64,000 nt of DNA from Fervidobacterium pennivorans (lineage in GTDB: Bacteria; Thermotogota; Thermotogae; Thermotogales; Fervidobacteriaceae), in contig NZ_CP011393.1 of NCBI RefSeq assembly GCF_001644665.1, positions 1,262,001 to 1,326,000 of the forward strand. The letters run 5' to 3'. Shown piece after piece: positions 45,436-53,836 of the stretch (position 1 is the stretch's first letter; the number at the start of each line of letters is the position of its first letter). The position numbers and the translations under genes are program-made. The notes under the pieces are model-generated. The model saw only the letters and a program-made list of their open reading frames with translations, was not told where the DNA came from and ran no database searches.

Positions 45436-47430
45436 ATGGCTTGGGTGAGAAGATTGGTAGTTTTTGCGCTCTTGATTGGTGTTCTTTCACTTGCGGCTTT
45501 AAAAGTTGAGGGGAACAAGGTTATCTTCACGTTCACCTATCCACAAGCAAATACTGTCCACCTCGCTGGGACATTTAACAACTGGTCTACCACAGCCAAC
45601 CCGATGAAAAAGGAAGGCGACACGTGGATAACGGAACTCGAGCTAAAACCAGGGACTTATCAGTACAAATTTGTCATCGATGGTGGTAAGGTTTGGAAAG
45701 AAGATCCGGATGCTCCAGGTTACACAGATGATGGATTCGGTGGAAAGAATGGTGTCTTTACGCTTGCTCTTAAGGATGGAAAGCTAGTCATAGTTGCACC
45801 TGCTCCTGATATCGCCGGAAAAATAGAAATCAACGAACAAAGGGAAGAGAATTTCTCTATTGAGGACAACGCGTATGTTGTCATTCGTTTCTACAAGCCA
45901 GATGCAAAATACGTGTTCATCGCAGGTTCATTCAACAACTGGAGTTCATCGGACACGGAGTGCTATAGTGCAGGCGATGGTTGGTGGGAAGCTGTCCTCG
46001 AACTAACACCAGGTGTTTATCAATACAAGTTTGTAGTTGATGGAAAAGATTGGGTAGCTGACCCGAATGCACCAGCGTATGTAGATGATGGATTTGGTGG
46101 AAAGAACGGAGTATTCGAAGTTTGGAAAGAAGATGGCGTACTGAAAGTAGGGGCACCAAGAGTTCAGTTGAAAGTAGAAGAAAAGAAAGTTGAGATGCCG
46201 AAAGAAAACATTGTCAGGTCAGTTGAGTACTCAGTCGATGGTAAATTAACTGATACAGAAAAATCGACAGCTCACTTTAAGGGAACGGGAATTTTCAAAG
46301 GAGCTTATGTAGCAAGAACATCATCAGCACTTTATGTTGCCGTAGAACTTGATAAACTGGCAAAAGACTATCTCAACCAGAATGTTCTTGTCGAGGTATA
46401 TACCGATTCTCCGAGAATGACTTCTTCAAATACAAAGACCTACAACGGAACGGAACTTACCAAAAAGGTTGGCTTCAGATTCTCTGTGAATATGAAAACA
46501 TACCCAGCAAGAAAACGCGGTTCGTTCTTTGCAGCTATGGGAGACAACACTTGGGTTCTCCAAGCTAATCCATTCAAAACCGCCGTCGATGAAGTTGTGG
46601 AATTCGAAATACCATATGACATTATCGGCGTGAAGAGTGGAGAAATGTTCAACATTTTCGTTGTGGTATCGGTTGATGGAAAGGACCAAGTAGTGCCACC
46701 AGAAGGAGTTGCTATTAAGACACCAAGTATGATTTCAGGTAATGTTATTGCCAAGTTTGTTGACAAAGTCGGAGATGACTACGGCTTTGGAACATACACA
46801 TGCCCAAAAGACCCTGCGTTTGCACCATACAAAGGACTTTGGGATATAACAGAGGTTACGGTGCTTGAAAACGAAGATGCATATGTATTTGCAATTAAAT
46901 TTGCAGAGATGACCAATCCATGGGCTTCACCGAAAGGTTTTTCACACCAGCTTGTGAACATTTACCTTGACACAAAAGATGGTGGAAGGACAAATACATA
47001 CAAAGAAGGTGCAAGAGTCCAATTCAAAGAGCCTTGGGATTACTTTATAAAGATTGCGGGTTGGCCTGACTATGGTCAAGTTTTTGCAACCGCTGATGGA
47101 AAAGAGATACCTGATGCAATAACATACGAAGCTGATCCCGCAGACAAGGTAATATACATTGTTGTATTCAAGAAATACCTTGATGTCCAGAGAGGTATAA
47201 AAGCTTACATCCTTTCAATGAGCCAAGATGGTTTTGGAACAGACCACATAAGAGCGGTTACACCGAATGCTTCACAATGGACACTCGGTGGTTACCCATC
47301 TGATTCAAAAGACTACGCACCATGGGTCCTTGATATCATAGTCCCAGAAGGATACACCCAAGAAGAGATGCTCAAATCCTACATTCCTGGTCAGGCATAT
47401 GCAACGCTGATACCTGTAGTTATCAAATAA
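45436..47430 (+). CDS. Secreted protein with two CBM48-like modules and a glucodextranase-C-like domain
   Basis: After a signal peptide there are two very similar early-set modules, at about residues 25-105 and 150-240. Both contain AGxFNNW, ExxPGxYQYKFVxDG and YxDDGFGGKNGVF, the pattern of CBM48/AMPK-type glycogen-binding domains. From about 270 to 664 the protein resembles the C-terminal region of glucodextranase and pullulanase-like proteins (VGDDYGFGTYTCP and YFIKIAGWPDYG). No glycosidase catalytic domain is present, so it probably binds starch or glycogen. The ATG at 45436 follows AAAGGAGGGATACGC. Confidence 0.85.
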   Translation: MAWVRRLVVFALLIGVLSLAALKVEGNKVIFTFTYPQANTVHLAGTFNNWSTTANPMKKEGDTWITELELKPGTYQYKFVIDGGKVWKEDPDAPGYTDDGFGGKNGVFTLALKDGKLVIVAPAPDIAGKIEINEQREENFSIEDNAYVVIRFYKPDAKYVFIAGSFNNWSSSDTECYSAGDGWWEAVLELTPGVYQYKFVVDGKDWVADPNAPAYVDDGFGGKNGVFEVWKEDGVLKVGAPRVQLKVEEKKVEMPKENIVRSVEYSVDGKLTDTEKSTAHFKGTGIFKGAYVARTSSALYVAVELDKLAKDYLNQNVLVEVYTDSPRMTSSNTKTYNGTELTKKVGFRFSVNMKTYPARKRGSFFAAMGDNTWVLQANPFKTAVDEVVEFEIPYDIIGVKSGEMFNIFVVVSVDGKDQVVPPEGVAIKTPSMISGNVIAKFVDKVGDDYGFGTYTCPKDPAFAPYKGLWDITEVTVLENEDAYVFAIKFAEMTNPWASPKGFSHQLVNIYLDTKDGGRTNTYKEGARVQFKEPWDYFIKIAGWPDYGQVFATADGKEIPDAITYEADPADKVIYIVVFKKYLDVQRGIKAYILSMSQDGFGTDHIRAVTPNASQWTLGGYPSDSKDYAPWVLDIIVPEGYTQEEMLKSYIPGQAYATLIPVVIK

Positions 47431-47455
47431 TCCTGAAGATAGCCAAGAAAGAAAA

Positions 47456-47486
47456 AACCTGCCAGCAATAGCTGGCAGGTTTTTAT
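47456..47486. terminator. Bidirectional terminator between convergent genes
   Basis: AACCTGCCAGC (47456-47466) pairs with GCTGGCAGGTT (47471-47481), with T-rich sequence on both strands. Confidence 0.92.
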
Positions 47487-47504
47487 TTGCATTTTTTTGC
47501 TTTA

Positions 47505-48806
47505 TCAACTTATTTCTGCATCCTTTGTCTCAATTCCAAATATCAAAACAACAACTGAAGCAATAACCGACAAAACAGCAAGCCAAGAGAAAATTTCCAA
47601 AAGCGATTTGTTCAAACCAAACATATAGCCACCAAATTGTGGAGCCAAAATACCGGCAATCCTTGCAATAACTCCAGCCATACCATTTCCAGTTCCTCTC
47701 ATTGAAGTTGGGTACAGTTCAGGTGTGTACGCGTACACAAGTCCCCATACACCGAGGGTGAAGAATGAAAGTAGCAAAGCTACAACAATTAACTGGACTG
47801 TGTTGGCTACAAATGCCCAAAGGATAGCAGTTATTGCCATACCCAAGAAATATAATGCAAGTGACTTCTTACGCCCAAGTTTTTCGATAGAGTACGCAGC
47901 AGATAGATATCCCGGCAATTGAGCAACCATCATAAAAAATGTGAACCAAAGCGACTTCGTAGCACTTAGCCCTTGTTGAGCGAATATCTTTGGTGCCCAG
48001 GAAAAGAGCACGTAGTAAACGAAACTTACGACAAACCAACTTGTCCAAATCATGATGGTTCGAGTAAAGTATGGTTTTCTAAGAATATCAATGACTGTAA
48101 TTTTACTCTCAGGTATTGATTCAATCTCTTCTCTTAGCTCTATTCTTAATACCTTTTCTAAACCAGCTTTTCCATGTTTTTTAAACGCAAATTTTGGAGA
48201 TTCCGGCAATTTGAGCAAAACTGGAAGTAATAGAAGCCCCATTGCAAAAACCCAGTATGTTATTCGCCAGTTGTTTTGAACTGTTAAAACCGCGACAAGT
48301 CCTATTAGTATACTTCCAATAGCCCAGCTGGCTTCAAGTAAGACAAGATAGGCACCTCTAAGCCCCTTGCCTAAAAATTCGGCAAAGTAAGCATTAACAG
48401 ACGGCATCAAACCACCGTAACCGATACCGGCAAAGAAACGGAAAACCATAAAGGTACTTGCTGAGTTTGTAAAGCCAAGTATTGTTGAAAATAAAATTGT
48501 CATAAGAAAATATATTAAATTTGAAAGCTTTCTTCCAAACAAATCAGCAACAAAACCAACGCTCAAAGCACCAACGAGCATACCAAGGAATGTGGAACTT
48601 AAAATGTTTGCCGATTGCTGAACACTAAGCGCCCACTCTTTACTGATAGAAGGAAGTGTGAAAGATAAGGCAAGCACACCAGCAGCGTCGAACATCCACA
48701 TAAGGGACGTAATATACAGCAGACTTTTCTTAGTTTTTTCACCTACGTGCATCTCAATAACTGAATCGATAGTTAGAATACCATTTGCCGGTGAGTGTTT
48801 ACTCAT
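47505..48806 (-). CDS. MFS transporter, sugar/aromatic acid porter type
   Basis: About 12 membrane segments span 433 residues. The loop GFVADLFGRKLSNLIYF matches the MFS signature between helices 2 and 3, and GYGGLMPSVNAYFAEF matches the helix-4/5 region. It resembles the sugar porter and aromatic acid:H+ symporter groups. The substrate is not inferable. The ATG at 48806 has AAGGAGG at 8 nt; a longer start at 48872 is unsupported. It is a single gene with its own terminator. Confidence 0.87.
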   Translation of the reverse strand: MSKHSPANGILTIDSVIEMHVGEKTKKSLLYITSLMWMFDAAGVLALSFTLPSISKEWALSVQQSANILSSTFLGMLVGALSVGFVADLFGRKLSNLIYFLMTILFSTILGFTNSASTFMVFRFFAGIGYGGLMPSVNAYFAEFLGKGLRGAYLVLLEASWAIGSILIGLVAVLTVQNNWRITYWVFAMGLLLLPVLLKLPESPKFAFKKHGKAGLEKVLRIELREEIESIPESKITVIDILRKPYFTRTIMIWTSWFVVSFVYYVLFSWAPKIFAQQGLSATKSLWFTFFMMVAQLPGYLSAAYSIEKLGRKKSLALYFLGMAITAILWAFVANTVQLIVVALLLSFFTLGVWGLVYAYTPELYPTSMRGTGNGMAGVIARIAGILAPQFGGYMFGLNKSLLEIFSWLAVLSVIASVVVLIFGIETKDAEIS

Positions 48807-49369
48807 TACAGTGCCTCCTTTCTTTAAGATTAGTATTTTTCTTTTTTGAGCGCAGAAATTTACTTTTACCAACTTAATATTACACTAAATGTATCATTCT
48901 GTCAATTAAGTAGAAAGTGGCTTATTTTTTAGTGTTCTAAGGATGGTTTTAACTTGCCAAACAATATATTGTCAACTGGAAGATTGCTGAAACGGTTTAC
49001 AATACTTACAATATTTATTGCTTTTTATTTTCAACTGATTAAAGAATAGACTCATCTTCTCAATGGTACGTTGACTTAGGCATATTATAATTTTTGAAAC
49101 TGTCTGCTTGAGGAAGTAGAGAAGAATTTATAAGGTTTTAAACTTCTGAATCACGAAAGATTTAAAAAAATAGAATATAAAGAATAACTCCCTGCGTAAA
49201 CTGCCTTTTGAATCGCAATTCGCAGGGAGTTTTTTTACGAGTTGAATTTGAATTTTCATCTCTGCAAGTCTGCAAGCCCCTGTCTAAGATTTTCTTTTAA
49301 TCCTGGAGGCTGTTGTATATGATAAAATAAAAATATCTTTTGAAAAGATTTGAAAAGAGGAGGTAAGTG
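48807..49369. other. Long intergenic region with an orphan terminator
   Basis: No gene is visible in 560 bases. It holds the hairpin at 49187-49237. A TATAAT at 49086-49091 has no good -35. A sequence TGAAACGGTTTACA near 48988 resembles a LacI half-palindrome but is not symmetrical. Confidence 0.5.
49187..49237 (+). terminator. Terminator hairpin without an upstream gene
   Basis: ACTCCCTGCG (49187-49196) pairs with CGCAGGGAGT (49221-49230) around a 24-nt loop, followed by seven T residues. The nearest upstream plus-strand gene ends 1.8 kb away, before another terminator. Confidence 0.7.
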
Positions 49370-49939
49370 ATGAGGCAGACTCACATTAGATTAGAAAATC
49401 GTTCAAGAATAGTTGCTTTCTCATCGGTAATGCTTGGTTTATCGTTTGTTGGTCTATATCTTGGCTACGTTTCTCCGAGTAAGTGGACATTTCTCATAGT
49501 AACTTCTTATCTTGCATATTTTCCGTACCTTCTCTTCGATTCATTTTTTTCTGGTTTATGGATTGTCATTGGGTTGAACGTTCTTGCGTATATGTTTATC
49601 CCACGTCTTGGGTACGTTACTACTTTTACTTTCATCTCTTTATATGTTCCAATCAGGTACGTTTTAAGGGGTTTACCAAGCTTGTTTTCTTGGGTTTTTA
49701 AGTACATTTATTTCAACGTAGCATTTTTTAGTTGGCTGTTTGTGCAGTCCAAAGTGCTTGGTATAGATATACTATCTCAAACGGCAGAAGGTATTACAAA
49801 AATTGTTCAGTTAGACAAAGATTTAATAATATATGGTATAATCATTTTTGGGAATATATTTTTTGCAGCATATGAGTATCTTTTCGAAAGAGTTGTTCAA
49901 AAGATGAATACATGGGTAGAAAAGATTGTCGGAAAATAA
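49370..49939 (+). CDS. Integral membrane protein of unknown function
   Basis: About five hydrophobic segments span 189 residues. The N-terminus is basic (MRQTHIRLENRSR). I recognise no family. The ATG at 49370 has GAGGAGG at 7 nt; a GTG at 49367 also exists. It leads a group of three genes with the J-domain-like and DUF5685 proteins, with a 33-nt gap to the next gene, so a shared function at the membrane is likely. Confidence 0.7.
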   Translation: MRQTHIRLENRSRIVAFSSVMLGLSFVGLYLGYVSPSKWTFLIVTSYLAYFPYLLFDSFFSGLWIVIGLNVLAYMFIPRLGYVTTFTFISLYVPIRYVLRGLPSLFSWVFKYIYFNVAFFSWLFVQSKVLGIDILSQTAEGITKIVQLDKDLIIYGIIIFGNIFFAAYEYLFERVVQKMNTWVEKIVGK

Positions 49940-49972
49940 TTGGAATAGTTAAATTTCTTGGAGGTGTTCTCT

Positions 49973-50359
49973 GTGAAACGGAGCATATTTGAGTTACTAA
50001 ATATTCCTTTAGATACACCGCACGCTGAAATCGAGATACTGTATAAGGAATATCTCGAGAAGTATAACTCTAAGAGATATGAAAATAGTGAGTTAAAACC
50101 TATCGCAATGGCTAAATATAATGAGCTTATAGAAGCTTATGAAGCGTATAAAAAGCAAGTAGAAGGTGATAATGCTTTGAATGCTGCTATGGATAATGGA
50201 CTTGTTTATTCATATACTTCGTTGAGAGGATATAGACCAGGTTATTATTATAGACGGCATGATGGCTGTTGTGATGATATTTGCGAATGTATCGGTTGTA
50301 TGTGGGTTGGAGATACTTGTTGTGAATGTATGGGTGGAGATTGCATTTCGTGCATGTAA
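49973..50359 (+). CDS. Degenerate J-domain protein with cysteine-rich C-terminus
   Basis: The first 65 residues resemble a J-domain (SIFELLNIPLDTP, then YNELIEAYEAYKKQ), but the HPD motif that activates DnaK is missing; NSK stands in its place. The last 35 residues hold about ten cysteines in CxxC-like groups (GCCDDICECIGC, DTCCECMGGDC), ending CISCM. A metal-binding role for the tail is likely. The GTG at 49973 follows GGAGGTG. It lies directly before a DUF5685 gene, a pairing I recall from Clostridia. Confidence 0.72.
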   Translation: MKRSIFELLNIPLDTPHAEIEILYKEYLEKYNSKRYENSELKPIAMAKYNELIEAYEAYKKQVEGDNALNAAMDNGLVYSYTSLRGYRPGYYYRRHDGCCDDICECIGCMWVGDTCCECMGGDCISCM

Positions 50360-50390
50360 ATTTTTTGATTTTCTTTAAGAGGGAGTCTTT

Positions 50391-51248
50391 ATGTTTGGAT
50401 ATGTCAGACCAGAAAAAAGCGAACTAAAGGTCAGAGAACTGAATGAATTTCGTGCGTTTTATTGTGGAGTTTGCACAAGTTTACATAAATCGCGATACCT
50501 TGGAAAGTTGTTTTTGAGCTACGATGCTGTTTTTTTCGCTCTGATTTTAACTTCGATTAGAGGCAAGATACTCGAATACAAGAAGCGTTTTTGCGGGGTT
50601 GAGTTAAGAAATATTTTGTATTACGAAAGCGATGAGATAAATCTTGCTGTAAGTAATTTTCTTTTGCTGCTGAAATACAAACTTTTAGACGATGTGAGAG
50701 ATGAAAGAAATTTTGTTAAAGCAATGCTTTTGAGATTTTTCGAAAACATTCCTGGAAGCTCCGCGACTTTAGAATCTCGCCTTCAATCGCTTATTGAAGA
50801 ACTCACTGAGGCAGAAAGAAAACGTGAACCTTCCATTGACAAACCTGCTGAGATTTTTGGTAGTATCGTTGCTCTGTTTTTTGAAAATTTGGGTGAGCTG
50901 TCTTCCGAGCAAAGGACGGTGTTAATACATCTTGCAAGGCATGTTGGAAAATGGATATACGTGCTTGACGCGTTCGATGATTTGAAGAAGGATGTTAGTA
51001 AAGGGAACTACAATCCATTGGCTATTCAATTTGGATTTACCCACGGCATGGATATTCAAGAGTTTACTGACAGGATTAGGCCTGAGGTTAGAGAGTACTT
51101 ACTCAAGATTCTGGATGAAGTAGTCCTTGCTTACAATTTGCTTGAGTTGAAGACGTATAAAGGAATTCTTGATAATATAGTCTACCTCGGGCTATTTGAA
51201 GAGACGGAACGCGTTTTAAGCGGAAGAAAAACGTGCAAAAGGTTTTAA
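50391..51248 (+). CDS. DUF5685 family protein
   Basis: The start MFGYVRPEKSELKVRE and the CGVC motif (about residues 26-29) mark the DUF5685 family, whose function is unknown. In the C-terminal part YVLDAFDDLKKDVSKGNYNPLA has an aspartate cluster (DxxDDxxxD) that recalls the metal-diphosphate site of isoprenoid synthases; this likeness is my inference. The protein is mostly helical, which fits. The ATG has AAGAGGGAG upstream. It follows the cysteine-rich J-like protein by 31 nt. Confidence 0.8.
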   Translation: MFGYVRPEKSELKVRELNEFRAFYCGVCTSLHKSRYLGKLFLSYDAVFFALILTSIRGKILEYKKRFCGVELRNILYYESDEINLAVSNFLLLLKYKLLDDVRDERNFVKAMLLRFFENIPGSSATLESRLQSLIEELTEAERKREPSIDKPAEIFGSIVALFFENLGELSSEQRTVLIHLARHVGKWIYVLDAFDDLKKDVSKGNYNPLAIQFGFTHGMDIQEFTDRIRPEVREYLLKILDEVVLAYNLLELKTYKGILDNIVYLGLFEETERVLSGRKTCKRF

Positions 51249-51419
51249 ATGGCGTAATTCTCTTTTAGTTCTTTTAGTCCATTGATTTGCTGTTGGCTAT
51301 TACGCTTTTAAAATGTGAAGAGTTATGATAAAATAAGCAAGCCAGTGCTAAAGGGAGCATTCTTTAAAGTTAGAAGCTTAAGCGAGAAATCTATTTTTTG
51401 TTAATCAGGAGGTTTTAGG

Positions 51420-51743
51420 ATGATAAGATGGAACTTGTATTCTTTTGGTGAGTTTATTCCACATTGGTATAAGTGGGAAGACGGAACGAAGTTTGTTGTA
51501 GTTTACGGCACATATGAGATAGGTGATTGGGTTTTCCAAGATTCGAAATTGGAGATAGAACTAATTGAGGTTCCAGATGAGATAAGAGACCTAAGAGAAA
51601 TATACGAATTCCCCTGGGAGAGATTTAAGATACTACCAACGGATAAAACGGTGGTTGTAAATCAAGGAAATTTAGAAGATATAGCAGAAACAGAATTCGA
51701 AAAGTTTGTACTTCGACTTGACAATAATAAAAACGAAGGTTAG
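51420..51743 (+). CDS. Small protein of unknown function
   Basis: This 107-residue acidic protein is rich in tryptophan and aromatic residues in its first half (IPHWYKWEDGTKFVVVYG), suggesting a small beta domain, with a helical end. I recognise no family and see no signal peptide. The ATG has AGGAGG 8 nt upstream, which supports it as a real gene. It is separated from the DUF5685 gene by 170 nt and followed by a terminator. Confidence 0.65.
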   Translation: MIRWNLYSFGEFIPHWYKWEDGTKFVVVYGTYEIGDWVFQDSKLEIELIEVPDEIRDLREIYEFPWERFKILPTDKTVVVNQGNLEDIAETEFEKFVLRLDNNKNEG

Positions 51744-51800
51744 TAAATTTTAAGATTATTGCTATTTTTCACGACGAAATCCAACAATAAAACAAAAATG

Positions 51801-51832
51801 AAGCGGGCCCGTTTCTGCCCGCTCTTTTTTTA
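51801..51832. terminator. Terminator between convergent genes
   Basis: AGCGGGC (51802-51808) pairs with GCCCGCT (51817-51823) around an 8-nt loop, followed by C and seven T residues on the plus strand. The minus side is T-rich as well. Confidence 0.88.
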
Positions 51833-51857
51833 AGATTATTGTTTTCCTTAATCTGGC

Positions 51858-53450
51858 TCAGGTGTTTGCCATTATTTCTAAAATGAAACTCGCAGTCTTT
51901 CTAAGGATTTCATCTTTTATTTGTAGTATTTCATCTTTCGATGGCTGGTAACCAATTGCTTTGAAAAGATTAACTGTAAATGTTTCATAATCCGAGCCGT
52001 CGGTATCAAAGAAATCGTCCAAAGGTGATTCCAGTAGGGAGATTAATTTTGTTGAGAATAGGAAGTGAATTTCTTCAATTTCGTTGTGGATGTCTTCGAT
52101 GATGTGGTCTACATTTTTATCGCCAGAGAGTATGTGTTGGTATAGCCTTAATATCGCTGTCGAACACGCAAGTGGAAGTCCTGCACCCATAGTTGTAAGA
52201 GTGATTTTGGTAGCGTTCTTTTCCATAATTATCGGTTCTGTGCCTGCTATGTATATACCAGCCAGAATATACGGGAAGTAATCAGTGCTGGCATTATTGA
52301 CATCTTTTAAGACAGGTTCTATGTTCAATAGTTTTATGAATTCTTCTATGATTATTTCTCCATTATCATCGGTCGACTGTATAATAGTTTCGAGCGCTTC
52401 TTCAAATGGGAATTGAATTTTTTCAAGGATTTCCTCTGATTTTTTCATCTCGTTTTCGAATTCATCGTTGTAATGTTTTTTACCAACAAAGAACTGTATT
52501 CTCTCGAAGTTTTCTGGGAAATCTTCTTGCACTCTTTCAAAGGTTTCGTAAGCTTCTTCATAGAGTCCGAGGCGACGTTGGAGTATGCCAAGTTCGTTGA
52601 GTACGTCGGGTGTTTCGTATTGTTTAGCTAATTCGAGTAAAATGTTGTAAGCCTCGAAATGCTTGCCAAGCTTCGTAAGAGTGTAGGCAAGGTTATACAT
52701 AATCTCGGGTTTTTTGGAGATAGCTAAGCCCTTTTTGAAAATTTCTTCAGCTCTTTCGTATTGTTGGCGTAGGTTGTATACAACACCAAGTCTCAGGTAT
52801 GCCTCTGGCATAGGTTCAAATCTTATCCCTTCGGCGGACAATTCACGTGTTTCCAGCTTTTGAATTATTGAACGGTAAATTACCTCTGCGTCACTTAGTT
52901 GTCCAAGTTCTATGTATATGTCCCCGATTTTTAAAAGCGGTAGTAAGAAGTTTGGGTCACTCTGGTAAGCTTTTGTGTAAGCTTCCAAGGCTTCGTCATA
53001 GTCTTTTTTAGCAAACAACACGTTGCCAAGTTCGTAATACGCAAGTGGGAAATTGGGGTTAAGAGCTAGCGATTGTTTAAGTTCTATTTCTGCAAGGTCA
53101 TAATTTGCTAATTTGGCCTGTAAGATAGCATTGTAGAAATGGTATCGGTAATCTTCTTGGAGTTCTTTCGCTCTCTTTAGAATTTGCTCTGCTTCTTCAA
53201 ATTGTGTTTCATTGATTAGTATTTTGAACTTTTCATACAGAAAGTAAAGCAAATATGATTTCCAGTATTCGCTCTTTTCTACTTTGTATTGTTCTGCAAG
53301 ACCCCTGAGTATGACATCGATTGGTATATTATTTTGATCTGTTACAAGCAGAAGGTCTTCAGCAAGAATAGGCAATTTGACAGGCAAGTTCAACCTTTTT
53401 GCAACTTCAGGTTTAATGGGAAGGTATACTATCGCTTTTATTTTCTCCAC
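51858..53450 (-). CDS. TPR-repeat protein
   Basis: From about residue 60 to 320 there are about seven tetratricopeptide repeats, for example FPLAYYELGNVLFAKKDYDE and PEAYLRLGVVYNLRQQYERA. The C-terminal 200 residues are helical and not recognised. There is no signal peptide or membrane helix, so it probably scaffolds cytoplasmic proteins. The GTG start sits inside GAGGTGGAG, an odd overlap, so the true start is uncertain. It is the last gene of the ileS group. Confidence 0.85.
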   Translation of the reverse strand: MEKIKAIVYLPIKPEVAKRLNLPVKLPILAEDLLLVTDQNNIPIDVILRGLAEQYKVEKSEYWKSYLLYFLYEKFKILINETQFEEAEQILKRAKELQEDYRYHFYNAILQAKLANYDLAEIELKQSLALNPNFPLAYYELGNVLFAKKDYDEALEAYTKAYQSDPNFLLPLLKIGDIYIELGQLSDAEVIYRSIIQKLETRELSAEGIRFEPMPEAYLRLGVVYNLRQQYERAEEIFKKGLAISKKPEIMYNLAYTLTKLGKHFEAYNILLELAKQYETPDVLNELGILQRRLGLYEEAYETFERVQEDFPENFERIQFFVGKKHYNDEFENEMKKSEEILEKIQFPFEEALETIIQSTDDNGEIIIEEFIKLLNIEPVLKDVNNASTDYFPYILAGIYIAGTEPIIMEKNATKITLTTMGAGLPLACSTAILRLYQHILSGDKNVDHIIEDIHNEIEEIHFLFSTKLISLLESPLDDFFDTDGSDYETFTVNLFKAIGYQPSKDEILQIKDEILRKTASFILEIMANT

Positions 53451-53470
53451 CTCGCTTTTTGAATTTTAAA

Positions 53471-53806
53471 TTATCCAAGAGGTCCTAATTTTCTGCCTCC
53501 GATTATGTGAAAGTGAATATGGTGTACTTCTTGTCCTGCGTCTTTGCCATTGTTTTGAACAATTCTGTAGCTTTCCAAACCATTTGCTTTGGTTACGGTC
53601 TTTATAACTTCGAACAATTTCCACATCTTTTGACTATCCTCAACAGAAAGCTCGCTGACTGTAGGCACGTGCTTTTTATAAATCGCCAGTAGGTGGACAG
53701 GTGCAACGGGTCTTATGTCTTTGATAACTATGAAATCTTCATCTTCATACACTTTTTCTGAAGGGATTTCTCCGTTTATAATCTTGCAAAATACACAATC
53801 TGCCAT
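53471..53806 (-). CDS. HIT-family nucleotide hydrolase
   Basis: A histidine triad protein of the Hint group, which hydrolyses adenosine phosphoramidates. The N-terminal CVFCKIINGEIPS has two metal-binding cysteines, and the triad HHIHFHIIGG is near the C-terminus. Its 111 residues are the standard size. The ATG has GGGGGG about 8 nt upstream. It lies between the beta-helix-like protein and the TPR protein in the ileS group; Hint proteins can act on aminoacyl-AMP by-products, which may explain the link. Confidence 0.94.
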   Translation of the reverse strand: MADCVFCKIINGEIPSEKVYEDEDFIVIKDIRPVAPVHLLAIYKKHVPTVSELSVEDSQKMWKLFEVIKTVTKANGLESYRIVQNNGKDAGQEVHHIHFHIIGGRKLGPLG

Positions 53807-53836
53807 ATCCAGCCCCCCTCGAGCGTAGTACAGATT

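Noticed and set aside
48985-49000. TGAAACGGTTTACA as a LacI-type operator
   Set aside because: The sequence is not symmetrical about a central CG and is not placed at a clear promoter.
49240-49330. Minus-strand stretch encoding PPGLKENLRQGLADLQR before a stop
   Set aside because: It has no start or ribosome site and only about 25 plausible codons; at most a remnant.
53471-53806. Aminoacyl-tRNA editing role for the HIT protein
   Set aside because: The sequence supports only a Hint-type hydrolase; the link to ileS is positional.
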